A DNA stretch of 64,000 nucleotides. Source: Trinickia diaoshuihuensis. GTDB taxonomy: Bacteria; Pseudomonadota; Gammaproteobacteria; Burkholderiales; Burkholderiaceae. A model generated the notes under the pieces. The model saw nothing but the letters and a program-made list of their open reading frames with translations, ran no database searches and was not told where the DNA came from. Position 1 is the stretch's first letter. Every line of letters begins with the position of its first letter. The position numbers and the translations under genes are program-made. The DNA lies in NCBI RefSeq assembly GCF_003390925.1, contig NZ_QUBS01000081.1, positions 62,001-126,000 of the forward strand. Reading direction: 5' to 3'. This document shows positions 7,939 to 17,455 of this stretch, piece after piece.

Positions 7939-10314
7939 TTGGCCACGCAGAACGAAGGATTCATTTTGACCCGCCACTGGCGGGACACACCGGCGGGTAC
8001 GGAGGTCGTGTTCTGGCTGGCGACGGACGACGGCCCGCGCCAGCTTCGCCTGCGTCCGCAAGAATCCGTCGCATTCGTTCCCGCCGCGCAGCGCGAACAC
8101 ATCGAGCAAGCCCTGCGTCGCGATCCGTCGTCCGGGCGCATCGAGTTGCGCCCGCTCGAATTGCGCGACTTTCATCGCCGCCCCGTACTGGGGCTTTACA
8201 GCCGGCAATACCGCCAACTGACTCAGCTCGAAAAGCGCTTGAAGCAGACCGGCGTCGACGTCTACGAGGCGGACATCTTCCCGCCGGACCGCTACATGAT
8301 GGAGCGTTTCATCACCGCACCTGTCTCGTTTAGTGGCCGGCCGAGCGGCGACGGGCGGCTGCTCGACTGCGACTTGAAGCCCGCACCGAACTATCGCCCG
8401 CAATTGCGCCTGGTCTCGCTCGATATCGAAACGAGTGCGCAAGGCGAACTCTATTCGATCGCGCTCGAAGGTTGCGGGCAACGCCAGGTCTACATGCTAG
8501 GCCCGGTCAACGGCGACGGCAGCCGGGTCGATTTCGCCCTCGACTACTGTGAAAGCCGCGCGCAGTTGCTCGAGCGATTGAACGAGTGGATGGCCCGGCA
8601 CGATCCCGATGCGATCATCGGCTGGAACCTCGTGCAGTTCGATCTGCGGATCTTGCATGAGCACGCGCAGCGCTATGGCGTGCCGTTGCGCCTCGGCCGG
8701 GACGGCAGTGCGATGGAATGGCGCGAACACGGCCTGACGCAAGGACATTTTTTCGCCGGTGCCGCCGGCCGCTTGATTATCGACGGCATCGAGGCGCTGC
8801 GTTCGGCGACTTGGAGCTTCCCTTCGTTCAGCCTCGAATATGTGTCGCAAGCAGTGCTCGGCGAGGGCAAGGCCATCGACAACGCCTATCAGCGCATGGA
8901 CGAGATCCAGCGCCGCTTCGATGAGGACAAGCCGGCGCTGGCCCGCTACAACCTCAAAGATTGCGAACTGGTGACGCGCATCTTCGCCAAGACCGAATTG
9001 CTCGCGTTCTTGCTCGAACGCGCGACGGTGACCGGCTTGCCCGCGGATCGCAGCGGCGGCTCAGTGGCCGCGTTCACGCATCGCTATATGCCGCTCATGC
9101 ACCGCCTTGGCTATGTCGCCCCGAATCTCGGCGATGTGGCCGGCGCGCCGAGTCCGGGCGGCTTCGTCATGAATTCCCGGCCCGGGCTGTACGACTCGGT
9201 GCTCGTACTCGATTACAAGAGCCTCTATCCGTCGATCATCCGTACGTTCCGCATCGATCCCGTGGGACTGATCGAAGGCATGCGTCATCCTAGCCCCGCC
9301 GACTCGATTCCCGGCTTTCTCGGCGCACGCTTTTCGCGCACGCGGCATGGCTTGCCGTCCGTCGTCGCGCAGATCTGGGATGCGCGCGAGGCGGCCAAGC
9401 GCGACCGGAACAAGCCGCTGTCGCAAGCGTTGAAGATCATCATGAACTCGTTTTACGGCGTACTCGGCTCGACCGGATGCAGGTTTTTCGACCCGCGCTT
9501 GGCGTCGTCGATCACGATGCGCGGACACGAGATCATGCACAAGACACGCGAGCTGATCGAGGCGCAGGGATACGAGGTTATCTATGGGGACACCGATTCG
9601 ACCTTCGTTTGGCTCAATCATGCGCGTACCGAGGAAGAGGCCGCGCGCATCGGAAGAGGACTGGTCGCGCATATCAACGACTGGTGGCGGCAGCACCTAC
9701 GGGACCGTTTCGGAATCGAAAGTGCGTTGGAGTTGCAGTTCGAGCGGCACTATCGCCGGTTTTTCATGCCGACGATCCGCGGTACCGACGAGGGCAGCAA
9801 GAAGCGTTACGCTGGCCTGACAGTACATGAAGATGGGCGCGAGGAAGTCGTCTACAAGGGGCTGGAGACGGTCCGAACCGACTGGACTGCCCTCGCTCAG
9901 CGGTTTCAGCAAGAGCTTTACTTGCGCGTGTTCAAGCGAGAGCCCTATCAAGACTACGTGCGCGACTACGTACGCCGGACGTTGAGCGGGGAATTCGACG
10001 AACTGCTCGTTTATCGCAAGCGGCTGCGTCGTCCGCTTGCCGCCTACGAGCGCAACGTGCCGCCGCATGTGCGAGCGGCGCGTATGGCGGACGAATACAA
10101 CCGGCGGCAAGGGCGGCCGCTGCAATATCAAAGAGGTGGCTGGATCAGCTACGTCATGACCGGCGCGGGGCCGGAGCCGCTCGAGGCGCGGCGATCGCCG
10201 CTCGACTACCAGCACTACGTCACGAACCAATTGCAACCGGTCGCCGACGCGATACTGCCTTTGCTGAACGATGATTTCGAAACGTTGACCAGCGGTCAGC
10301 AAACGTTGTTTTAA
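7939..10314 (+). CDS. polB: DNA polymerase II (family B)
   Basis: Family-B DNA polymerase with 3'-5' proofreading, 791 residues against 783 in E. coli. It is used in lesion bypass and fork restart. The N-terminus ([17 protein letters not shown]) matches E. coli PolB closely, which supports the TTG start at 7939; there is no better ATG. Exonuclease motif I is SLDIETS. Polymerase motif A is [10 protein letters not shown], motif [14 protein letters not shown], and motif C YGDTDS. It stands alone between unrelated genes. No CTGT-N8-ACAG LexA box was found in the 260 bases upstream, so SOS control cannot be claimed from sequence. Confidence 0.96.
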   Translation: MATQNEGFILTRHWRDTPAGTEVVFWLATDDGPRQLRLRPQESVAFVPAAQREHIEQALRRDPSSGRIELRPLELRDFHRRPVLGLYSRQYRQLTQLEKRLKQTGVDVYEADIFPPDRYMMERFITAPVSFSGRPSGDGRLLDCDLKPAPNYRPQLRLVSLDIETSAQGELYSIALEGCGQRQVYMLGPVNGDGSRVDFALDYCESRAQLLERLNEWMARHDPDAIIGWNLVQFDLRILHEHAQRYGVPLRLGRDGSAMEWREHGLTQGHFFAGAAGRLIIDGIEALRSATWSFPSFSLEYVSQAVLGEGKAIDNAYQRMDEIQRRFDEDKPALARYNLKDCELVTRIFAKTELLAFLLERATVTGLPADRSGGSVAAFTHRYMPLMHRLGYVAPNLGDVAGAPSPGGFVMNSRPGLYDSVLVLDYKSLYPSIIRTFRIDPVGLIEGMRHPSPADSIPGFLGARFSRTRHGLPSVVAQIWDAREAAKRDRNKPLSQALKIIMNSFYGVLGSTGCRFFDPRLASSITMRGHEIMHKTRELIEAQGYEVIYGDTDSTFVWLNHARTEEEAARIGRGLVAHINDWWRQHLRDRFGIESALELQFERHYRRFFMPTIRGTDEGSKKRYAGLTVHEDGREEVVYKGLETVRTDWTALAQRFQQELYLRVFKREPYQDYVRDYVRRTLSGEFDELLVYRKRLRRPLAAYERNVPPHVRAARMADEYNRRQGRPLQYQRGGWISYVMTGAGPEPLEARRSPLDYQHYVTNQLQPVADAILPLLNDDFETLTSGQQTLF

Positions 10315-10394
10315 GATAGCTCGGGTTGGCTATCGCTGGTCTCTTGCTGGGATTCGTTTTACGCATGCGTGCAATGTGCGGCTAGGAGCTTGCC

Positions 10395-11285
10395 ATGGCG
10401 GGGATGCTGTCCGGAATCGATCATTTCGTCATCGCGGTGCGCGATCTCGATGCCGCGCGCGAGAACTACGCACGCATGGGTTTTGCGCTCACACCGCGTG
10501 GACATCATACGGTTGGCTCCGAAAATCATTGCGCTATCTTCGGGAACGGATATTTGGAGTTGTTGGCACTAAGCCGCCCCAATCCTGTAACGGCGTATTT
10601 CTCGCGTTTTCTCGAGCAAGGCGACGGCGCGGCTGCCATGGTCGTCGCAACCGGCGATGCCCAAGCGCTATTCGAACAATGGCGCGCCGCCGGCTTGCCG
10701 GCCGAGGCACCGTTGAGCTTTTCCCGTCCCGTGTCCGGTTCCGGCGGCGATGCGCTCGCCCGTTTCCGAATCACGCAACTCGATGCGACCTATACTCCCG
10801 GCGGCCTCGTCTTCGCATGCGAGCATCTGACGCCGGAACTCGTCTATCGGCCGGAACAGTCGGTGCATCCCAACGGCACGATAGGGCTCGCGGCCGTGAC
10901 GATTTCGATTCCCGCTGCGCAATTGAATGTAGCCGCGCACCGCTACGCGCGTGTGTTGTCATCGAGCGCTGCCGTGCTTGACGACACCGACCGTCTCATT
11001 CAATGCGGAGACGTAGAGGTGCGACTGGAAGCCATCGCATGCGACGGCGCGTCGCGCCGCTTGCCATGTATTGCAGGATTGACGTTGATGGTCGAATCGC
11101 TCGACTTGTTATCGAATACGTTGCGCGCCACCGGCATCGCCGCCGAACGCAGCGATGGCGCGCTCTCCATCGACAATGAGTTCGCCCATGGCATCACGCT
11201 GCGTTTTATCGAGTGTGATCCCGCACGATGCGGGGCGCCGCAGCCAAGCACGTTAGGGCCATCGAGCCGGCACCCCTTTTCCTGA
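10395..11285 (+). CDS. VOC-superfamily (glyoxalase-like) protein, function unknown
   Basis: A 296-residue cytoplasmic protein with two glyoxalase-like halves. The start, GIDHFVIAVRDLDAARENYARMGFALTPRG, is the standard first betaalphabetabetabeta unit of the vicinal-oxygen-chelate fold. The ENHCAIFGNGYLELLAL block is typical of the single-chain two-domain proteins in this group. A TAGGAG ribosome site precedes ATG 10395. Substrate unknown; such proteins include dioxygenases, isomerases and resistance enzymes. A strong terminator about 105 bases downstream closes the transcript, so it is a single-gene unit between polB and a porin. Confidence 0.75.
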   Translation: MAGMLSGIDHFVIAVRDLDAARENYARMGFALTPRGHHTVGSENHCAIFGNGYLELLALSRPNPVTAYFSRFLEQGDGAAAMVVATGDAQALFEQWRAAGLPAEAPLSFSRPVSGSGGDALARFRITQLDATYTPGGLVFACEHLTPELVYRPEQSVHPNGTIGLAAVTISIPAAQLNVAAHRYARVLSSSAAVLDDTDRLIQCGDVEVRLEAIACDGASRRLPCIAGLTLMVESLDLLSNTLRATGIAAERSDGALSIDNEFAHGITLRFIECDPARCGAPQPSTLGPSSRHPFS

Positions 11286-11389
11286 GCTTGCAAGAAGCTG
11301 TCACACACATTTCATCTAAGCCATCGATACTCCGCGCAGATTCGAAAAAACGAATCCGCTCGGTGCCTCGCGCACGGACCGACAAAACG

Positions 11390-11419
11390 GAGGCTTGCGC
11401 GAGCAACGCCTCTTTTTTT
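11390..11419 (+). terminator. Rho-independent terminator before the porin gene
   Basis: GAGGC-TTGC and GCAA-(C)-GCCTC form a stem with a GCGA loop and a single bulge, followed directly by seven T. It ends the VOC-gene transcript. It lies only 10 bases before the palindromic operator of the porin, so the porin must have its own promoter unless the hairpin works as an attenuator. Confidence 0.7.
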
Positions 11420-11428
11420 CTCGATCCG

Positions 11429-11444
11429 ATGCACGCGTGTGCAA
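11429..11444. promoter_or_regulatory. Operator A of the 16-bp LacI-type palindrome
   Basis: ATGCACGCGTGTGCAA differs at one position from the shared consensus TTGCACNCGNGTGCAA found at five other places in the window. It lies 48 bases before the porin start at 11492. Probable binding site for one or both of the paralogous LacI regulators. Confidence 0.65.
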
Positions 11445-11491
11445 CGACGAGTCAATGCAGGTTCTTCCACGGGTGGAGCACGAGTTCAAAC

Positions 11492-12688
11492 ATGAAGAAG
11501 TCACTTTTCGCAGTGGTTGCGCTTAACGCTGTTTGCGCGGCAGCCCACGCTCAGGGAAGCGTGACGTTGTACGGTATCGTGGACGCCGGGTTGGGTTACA
11601 CGAGCAATCAGGCCGTGGTCGCCACGGCCGGCAAGGCGGGCACGCCCGCCGTGCTGGTCGGCAAGTCGGCTTATAGCTTTGCGAGCGGCACATGGTCCGG
11701 AAGCCGCTGGGGCTTGAAGGGCAAGGAGGAATTGGGCGATGGCCTCGCGGCGATCTTCCAACTCGAAAACGGCTTCAATATCGGCAATGGTCAATTGGGT
11801 CAAGGCAGCCGCGAGTTCGGCCGCCAGGCATTCATGGGCCTGAAGAGCACGAAGTTCGGTACGGTGACGATGGGCCGCCAGTACGATCCGATCGTCGATT
11901 TCGTCGGCTCGATCGGACCGTCGAGCTTCTTGACGGGCATGGGTGCGCACCCGGGCGACCTTGACAATATCGATAACCAATCGCGCGAAAACAACTCGGT
12001 CAAATACACGAGCCCCTCGTTCGGCGGCCTGACGCTCGGCGCGTTGTACGGCTTCGGCAATCAAGCGGGCAGCGCGAAGAACCAGAGCACGTGGAGCTTG
12101 GGCGGCCAGTATGTGAACGGCCCCTTCGCTATCGGGGCGGCGTATCTGTTGGCAAACAACGCATACGGTCCGACGACCGGTTGGACCGGCGCTTACGACG
12201 GCACGTTCGCTTCGTCGATCAATCAAGGCTTTGCAAGTGCGCAGTACCAGCGCATCATCGCCGCGGCGAGCACGTACACCATCGGCTCCGTCACGCTCGG
12301 CGTGTCGTATAGCAACACGCAATTCAAGGCGAGCAGCGTCTCGCTTTTCCAAGGCAAGGAAACCTTCAACTCGGCCGGCCTGACGGCCTCGTGGCAAGCC
12401 ACGCCCGCCCTGCGCGTCGCGGCGGGCTACGACTACACGGCCGGCAGCGCGGTGGCCGGGCAGTCGGGGCCGAAGTACAACCAGTTCAACCTGTCCTCTT
12501 ACTACAGTCTGTCCAAGCGCACGGCGCTCTACGGCTTGGTCGGCTATCAAAAGGCCAGCGGCAAGACGCTCGACCAATACGGCAACGTCGTGAACGCGAC
12601 GGCCTCGATCGGGGACGTCGCCAACGGCATCTCGTCGGCAGGCAATTCTCAAACGCTCGTGCGTCTCGGCGTGCGCCACACGTTCTAA
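11492..12688 (+). CDS. Outer-membrane porin (OmpC/Gram-negative porin family)
   Basis: Trimeric 16-strand beta-barrel porin, 398 residues. A Sec signal peptide (MKKSLFAVVALNAVCAAAHA) is followed by the typical QGSVTLYGIVDAG start. Further hallmarks are SRWGLKGKEELGDGLAAIFQLE, FGRQAFMGL, GRQYDP and the closing aromatic VRLGVRHTF, where the C-terminal Phe is the BAM signal. ATG 11492 was chosen because the signal peptide begins there; the open frame upstream crosses the terminator. The operator at 11429 and the UgpC-like ATPase gene downstream suggest that it admits the cargo of that transport system. Confidence 0.93.
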   Translation: MKKSLFAVVALNAVCAAAHAQGSVTLYGIVDAGLGYTSNQAVVATAGKAGTPAVLVGKSAYSFASGTWSGSRWGLKGKEELGDGLAAIFQLENGFNIGNGQLGQGSREFGRQAFMGLKSTKFGTVTMGRQYDPIVDFVGSIGPSSFLTGMGAHPGDLDNIDNQSRENNSVKYTSPSFGGLTLGALYGFGNQAGSAKNQSTWSLGGQYVNGPFAIGAAYLLANNAYGPTTGWTGAYDGTFASSINQGFASAQYQRIIAAASTYTIGSVTLGVSYSNTQFKASSVSLFQGKETFNSAGLTASWQATPALRVAAGYDYTAGSAVAGQSGPKYNQFNLSSYYSLSKRTALYGLVGYQKASGKTLDQYGNVVNATASIGDVANGISSAGNSQTLVRLGVRHTF

Positions 12689-12786
12689 GCAAGACGCTCA
12701 AAGCGCGGACGCGGCAACGATTTGCTGTGCCGCCTCGAACAGCAGCAGAACCAATGTGGTCGGGTCCGTCGCGGACCCTTTGTGCG

Positions 12787-12818
12787 GCGGCCGCGCGAAT
12801 GCACGGCCGCTCTCTTTT
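12787..12818 (+). terminator. Terminator after the porin gene
   Basis: Arms GCGGCCG and CGGCCGC (7 GC pairs, 10-base loop) are followed by TCTCTTTT. It lies 98 bases after the porin stop and 90 before the ABC ATPase start. Confidence 0.6.
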
Positions 12819-12909
12819 GTGCCTTGCCTTGCTTTGCGTCGGCGTGTGCTGAAAGACGCGCAGTGCGGCAGACAGACTGATTTGAAGCCCTCTTCACAGG
12901 ACCTCACGC

Positions 12910-13992
12910 GTGGCAACGCTGACATTTCACGCCGTGCATAAGGCGTACGCCGGACAACAACCGGTTTTACACAACATCCATATGAACGTAGCCGACGGCG
13001 AATTCATCGTGCTGGTGGGCCCGTCCGGTTGCGGCAAGTCCACGTTGCTGCGCATGGTGGCGGGGCTCGAAAGCGTGACCTCGGGCGAGATCCGCATCGG
13101 CCGCCGGGTCGTGAACCAACTGGAGCCGAAGGAACGCGATGTCGCGATGGTATTCCAGAACTATGCGCTGTATCCCCACATGACGGTCGAGCAGAACATC
13201 GCTTATGGTTTGAAGATTCGAGGCACGGCACCGCGGACGATTCGTGAGCGCGTGAACGCCGCCGCGGCCATGCTCGAACTGGAGCCGCTGCTTGGCCGCC
13301 GCCCACGCGAGCTTTCCGGCGGACAGCGGCAGCGCGTGGCAATGGGGCGGGCGATGGTGCGCGAGCCCGCGCTGTTTCTGTTCGATGAGCCGTTGTCCAA
13401 CCTCGACGCGAAGCTGCGGGCTCAGATGCGCGTCGAGATCCGTAAGCTGCACGCGCGGCTCGGCACGACGAGCCTTTATGTGACGCACGACCAAGTCGAA
13501 GCGATGACGCTCGCGCAGCGCGTCGTCGTGCTCAACGGCGGAAAGATCGAACAGATCGGAACGCCGGCGGAAATTTACGAGCGTCCCGCCAGTACGTTCG
13601 TGGCGAGCTTCATGGGTGCGCCGGCGATGAACTTGCTTTCGGGCCGGGTCAGCGAAGATGGCCGACATTTCGTGGTCGCGAACGGGCCTAGGTTGTCGAT
13701 CGAGGGACTGCGTACGGCGGGCGCCCCGTTGATCCCGAATCGCGATTACGTGCTCGGTGTTCGGCCGGAGCACATGCTGGTGGGCGAGCACGTGGCGCAG
13801 GTTGGGCTGCCGGTCGATATCTGCGAATTGCTCGGCGCGGACAATCTCGTGCACGGACGATGGGGAGAGCAGAGCGTCGTGGTGCGTTTGCCGCATCAAG
13901 CGCGTCCAAATGCGGGCGACTCGATCGCATTGACGATCCCGCCGTCACGCATGCATGTTTTCGATAAGGAGAGCGGTCGCCGGATCGGGTGA
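12910..13992 (+). CDS. ABC transporter ATPase, UgpC/MalK type
   Basis: ATPase of a carbohydrate or glycerol-phosphate importer, 360 residues. Walker A is GPSGCGKST, the Q-loop [11 protein letters not shown], the signature [17 protein letters not shown], Walker [17 protein letters not shown] and the H-loop VTHDQ. A C-terminal TOBE-type regulatory domain has VLGVRPEHM. Wording in the helical region ([28 protein letters not shown]) is closest to UgpC. It starts with GTG 12910 after a CAGGA ribosome site. The partner binding protein and two permeases, which have no ATPase beside them, lie 2.2 kb downstream, beyond a lower-GC insert. Confidence 0.9.
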   Translation: MATLTFHAVHKAYAGQQPVLHNIHMNVADGEFIVLVGPSGCGKSTLLRMVAGLESVTSGEIRIGRRVVNQLEPKERDVAMVFQNYALYPHMTVEQNIAYGLKIRGTAPRTIRERVNAAAAMLELEPLLGRRPRELSGGQRQRVAMGRAMVREPALFLFDEPLSNLDAKLRAQMRVEIRKLHARLGTTSLYVTHDQVEAMTLAQRVVVLNGGKIEQIGTPAEIYERPASTFVASFMGAPAMNLLSGRVSEDGRHFVVANGPRLSIEGLRTAGAPLIPNRDYVLGVRPEHMLVGEHVAQVGLPVDICELLGADNLVHGRWGEQSVVVRLPHQARPNAGDSIALTIPPSRMHVFDKESGRRIG

Positions 13993-14128
13993 TGCGGCCA
14001 GGGTAAACCTGCAAGCCGATCTAAGGCGCCTTGCTTTTCGCTGCGAATTGTCCTACGAATCTTGTGCAAGCTCTCGTCATTCGTGAGCTTGTAAAAATCA
14101 ATAAATGACCACGAATTCGGGGGCCGTC

Positions 14129-14702
14129 ATGAAGACAGCGCAGCGCCAAGCGCACCGTGGCACCGTCGTTGTGTTAATGGTTTGCGGTGCCTTGTCCGGG
14201 TGTTCCACTGATAAGCTCGCTGGTGCCAACGGCTTGCGGGACACTTGGAGTACCCAATTAGAACAGTACGGTATGTCCGCCGTATTTCCACCGCGTGCCG
14301 ATATCCAAGTAGGCGATATCTATCTGACCTGCGGATCGACAACCGCGGAAAAGACCTTGTCCGATAGCGAAATTCAAAAGGCGCGACGGCGGGTTCCCAA
14401 CGCGGTCTGGCTCGCATCGATCTCCGGAATGCTGGACGAAGCTCGGTGGCGATCAGCCGTTGACCTATCCCGGCGGACAGGTGACGGTGGTGACCGCGAA
14501 CAGCGCGGGCATCAATATGAATCGCAAATTCGAAATTCCCGTTGTGATCGGTTACCGGGGATTTGCGATGGATGTCGACACATTCGATTTCATACGAAAA
14601 CCGTCAGAGCAGGGTCCGAAGCCGGGTAAGGCGTCCACCGTCCACGTAGGCAATCACGCATACGCGCCATTGAGTAACCCGATTAGTTGGTACCAGCAGT
14701 AA
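14129..14702 (+). pseudogene. Frameshifted lipoprotein gene
   Basis: The first part codes for a lipoprotein: a signal segment ending in the lipobox LSGC near residue 25, then TWSTQLEQYGMSAVFPPRADIQVGDIYL. The frame then runs into low-complexity Arg-rich text. From about 14425 the next frame gives convincing protein (KLGGDQPLTYPGGQVTVVT, then FEIPVVIGYRGFAMDVDTFDF) up to TAA 14700-14702. The two pieces read as one protein of about 190 residues if a single-base shift is placed near 14400-14440. It is either a real inactivation or a sequencing error. ATG 14129 has GGGGG upstream; ATG 14105 is an in-frame alternative. The protein family was not recognised. It lies just before the DUF900-type lipoprotein hydrolase. 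Confidence 0.6.
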
Positions 14703-14712
14703 CGGGGGAGAT

Positions 14713-15984
14713 ATGCAACGAAGAAACCTTCTCGCCGTCGCGGCGCTGTGCGCGCTTGCATTTCTATCGAGCTGCATGAGCGCTCGCGCACCGCTTTCAG
14801 GGGTAGTACAGACAGAGGAATCCGGCTATCTAACCATGCCGCCCGGCGGGGTTCGACTCGTCAGCGAAACCGAATCGCAAACCATTTACACGTTCTTCTA
14901 CGCCACAACGCGTCGGCCTCTAAATGCGGGGGAAGCTTCGACCGATGGTCCTTACTCGATTCAGCGAGACGACAAGCTTCACTTTGGCACCATCGACATG
15001 GTCGTACCGAAACATCATCAGCTAGGTTCAGTCGGGTCGGACTGGGGCACCGTCACGGGCACCGACCCCAAACTTGAGATCAGGGATTCCGATATCCATT
15101 CATATGCCGACGAGTCGGCTTTCCTAAGAGACGCCTCGCTTCGCCTTCGCGTAGCGACGGAGCCGGATAGCTTTGTCGTCTATATCCACGGATATAACAA
15201 TTCGTTCAAGGAGTCCGCGACCAGGGCGGGACAGTTGGGAGTCGATCTGGGGATACCGTCCTACCACCTGTTTCTGTTCAACTGGCCGTCGGCTGCAAAA
15301 CTCGTCCACGGATATTTCATGGATGAAGCAACGATCGATGCTAGCGAAGCTTATCTCGCCAAATATCTGAACTCGATTGCCGAGCTGGCCGGCTCGCGAA
15401 AAATACATGTCATCGCCCATAGCATGGGCAATCGGGCGATGCTGCGGGTTGCCGCTACGTTGAACGAGGTAACGTCCCATCGGCACATCCGCTTTGGTCA
15501 AGTCATACTCGCCGCGCCCGATGTCGACGTTCAAGTATTCAGCGAACTCGCACCGGCCTATGCGAGTGTGGCCGAACATACGACGGTCTACATGTCCCCT
15601 TACGACAAGGCTGTGCATGCATCGGAAGCCTTGCATGCCTATCCTCGCGTCGGATGCGGTAGTGTGCCGCTAGCCCCTGTCAAACAGTTCGACTATGTGG
15701 TGTCCTACCTCGACGTGGACTTCTTCGGCACGGGTCACGACTATTTCGCGAGCGCTGCACCTTTTCTTGCCGATACGAAGAGCCTGATTTATTACGGGGC
15801 CGCCAGCCACGCCATCGGAGATTGGAAGAAGAACGGAGACTATTGGATTGTCAAAGACCCTCAGCGGGGAGGTCCCCGACCGATCCTCGTCGATCAGTGG
15901 GGATGCGAGAAGCAACCCGCCGTGCAAGATGGCGGCGTGCTCTCCGGCACAGTAAAGCCGCCGCTAGCCGCGGATTTGCACTAG
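14713..15984 (+). CDS. Alpha/beta-hydrolase lipoprotein (DUF900 type)
   Basis: A 423-residue predicted outer-envelope lipoprotein. A short signal ends in the lipobox FLSSC (Cys about residue 21). The body has the DUF900 pattern: YTFFYATTRRPL, HFGTIDMVVPKHH, the oxyanion block VVYIHGYNNSF, the nucleophile elbow VIAHSMGNRA (catalytic Ser) and the C-terminal GTGHDYF with a plausible catalytic His. It is probably a lipase or esterase of unknown substrate. GGGGGAG precedes ATG 14713. It sits with the frameshifted lipoprotein in a stretch of visibly lower GC, inserted between an ABC ATPase and its partner genes. Confidence 0.8.
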   Translation: MQRRNLLAVAALCALAFLSSCMSARAPLSGVVQTEESGYLTMPPGGVRLVSETESQTIYTFFYATTRRPLNAGEASTDGPYSIQRDDKLHFGTIDMVVPKHHQLGSVGSDWGTVTGTDPKLEIRDSDIHSYADESAFLRDASLRLRVATEPDSFVVYIHGYNNSFKESATRAGQLGVDLGIPSYHLFLFNWPSAAKLVHGYFMDEATIDASEAYLAKYLNSIAELAGSRKIHVIAHSMGNRAMLRVAATLNEVTSHRHIRFGQVILAAPDVDVQVFSELAPAYASVAEHTTVYMSPYDKAVHASEALHAYPRVGCGSVPLAPVKQFDYVVSYLDVDFFGTGHDYFASAAPFLADTKSLIYYGAASHAIGDWKKNGDYWIVKDPQRGGPRPILVDQWGCEKQPAVQDGGVLSGTVKPPLAADLH

Positions 15985-15990
15985 TCAAGA

Positions 15991-16034
15991 GGCGGATGTG
16001 ACGCTCCGTTGACACGGGCGCGTCATGATCCGCC
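15991..16034. terminator. Long hairpin after the hydrolase gene
   Basis: GGCGGAT-TGACGC pairs with GCGTCA-ATCCGCC (13 pairs with small internal bulges) around a 15-base loop. There is no T-run after it, so it may be a weak terminator or an mRNA-stabilising hairpin. Confidence 0.4.
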
Positions 16035-16080
16035 GCCACAATCGCTCCTTGTTTGTATTTTCGTCGAGTCTTCGCGCACT

Positions 16081-16102
16081 ACGTTGCACGCGCGTGCAAC
16101 GT
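16081..16102. promoter_or_regulatory. Operator B, perfect 22-bp palindrome
   Basis: The core TTGCACGCGCGTGCAA (16084-16099) matches the six-site consensus exactly. The flanks extend the symmetry to a perfect 22-bp palindrome, ACG on the left and CGT on the right. It lies 64-85 bases before the binding-protein start at 16166, so it probably controls the Ugp-like transporter. Confidence 0.75.
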
Positions 16103-16165
16103 CCGCGCCGCGTAATGCCTAGCTCATAACGAGGCATCATTAATCAGTGGGGATGGTTGATACTT

Positions 16166-17425
16166 ATGGCTTCTTTGGGAAGGCGAACGAGCGTGTTCGC
16201 ATGCTTGCGTACCGCGGCTGTCGCAGTCGGTCTAGCTGCCGTCTCGCACCTCGCCTCGGCGGCGGATCTAGTCATCGCGGGACGTGACGATATCTATGGA
16301 CGTGCGCTGGCGCAAGCGGTCGATGGCTTCATCGCGCAGCACCCGGGCACCGAAATCGAACTGTTGAAGTTACCGAACGGCGATCTCTATCAGAAGCTCA
16401 AACTGTCGATGCGCGAGAAGACCGGCGCATACGATCTCGTCCTGATGGACGATACCTGGGCGCCCGAGTTTATCGGCAACGACTGGCTGGCGCAATTGCC
16501 GTCCAACTTGGCCGATGCGGACATGATCGACACCACTGTCGCGCTCGGCCGCGCGCCGTCGGGCGGGCTCTATGCACTGCCGATCGTCGGCAACGTCGAA
16601 ATGTTCGCCTATCGCAAGGACCTGCTAGCCGCCCGGGGCCTTCAGCCGCCGCGCACGTGGGACGACGTGCTGAAAATCGCGCAGACGATCGGTGCCGCGA
16701 ACAAAGGTACCTCGGGCGTGGTCTTCCGCGGGGCGAAGGGCAATCCCATCGTGACCGGCTTCCTGCCGATTCTTTGGGCCTACGGCGGAGACGTCGTCGA
16801 CGCGGGCGGCAAGGTGACGATCGATTCGCCGCAGGCGCTGGCGGCGTTGAAGACGCTGCTTGCGCTCAAAGCATCGGCGCCGAAGGACGTCGATGTCTAC
16901 GGCGCCGCCGAGGTGCGCGATGCGCTGCAACGCGGTACGGCCGCGCAATCGATCGAAGTCTGGCCGGCATGGATTCCCGCACTCGACGATCCGGCGCAAT
17001 CGCGCGTGGTGGGTCAAGTCGCGCTGCAAGCGCCGCCGGGTCAAGTGAAGGGGCCCGCGCCGATGCTAGGCATCTGGCAAATGGGCGTGCCGAAAGATGC
17101 GCCTCACGCGAAACTGGCCATGCAGTTCCTCGCCTATCTGACGTCGCCGGCCGAGCAGACGCAACTCGCGAAGCTGGGCATTCCGCCCACGCGTAAGAGC
17201 GTGTTTGCGAACGCCGAGCTATTCAAACAATTCCGCTGGTATCCCGATCAGTTGAAGGCGCTCGAAGCGGGGCGCGCTCGCCCGCGCGTCAAGAACTGGC
17301 AGCAGGTCGAGGCGATCTTGGGTGAGTCGCTGCAGCTTGCGGTAACGGGGCAGATGGCCCCGGATGTCGCGCTGCGCAGCGCCTCGCAAAAGATCGCACA
17401 GGCGTTGCCTGTGGCGGCGAAGTAA
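16166..17425 (+). CDS. ABC transporter substrate-binding protein, family 1 (MalE/UgpB type)
   Basis: Periplasmic binding protein, 419 residues with a Sec signal ending in ASAAD. The body has the extracellular solute-binding family-1 pattern: DLVLMDDTWAPEF, LYALPIVGNVEMFAYRKDLL, FLPILWAYGGDVVDAGGKVTIDSPQAL and the late MLGIWQMGVPKDAPHAKLAMQFLAYL. ATG 16166 follows a GGGGATGG site; the open frame reaches a TTG 9 bases upstream. First gene of a binding protein-permease-permease unit controlled by the palindrome upstream. The UgpC-like ATPase at 12910 is the likely motor. The ligand is unknown; phosphodiester or polyol compounds are suggested by context only. Confidence 0.9.
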   Translation: MASLGRRTSVFACLRTAAVAVGLAAVSHLASAADLVIAGRDDIYGRALAQAVDGFIAQHPGTEIELLKLPNGDLYQKLKLSMREKTGAYDLVLMDDTWAPEFIGNDWLAQLPSNLADADMIDTTVALGRAPSGGLYALPIVGNVEMFAYRKDLLAARGLQPPRTWDDVLKIAQTIGAANKGTSGVVFRGAKGNPIVTGFLPILWAYGGDVVDAGGKVTIDSPQALAALKTLLALKASAPKDVDVYGAAEVRDALQRGTAAQSIEVWPAWIPALDDPAQSRVVGQVALQAPPGQVKGPAPMLGIWQMGVPKDAPHAKLAMQFLAYLTSPAEQTQLAKLGIPPTRKSVFANAELFKQFRWYPDQLKALEAGRARPRVKNWQQVEAILGESLQLAVTGQMAPDVALRSASQKIAQALPVAAK

Positions 17426-17455
17426 TCCGCCGGTTTGGCCGAACGACACGCCCCG

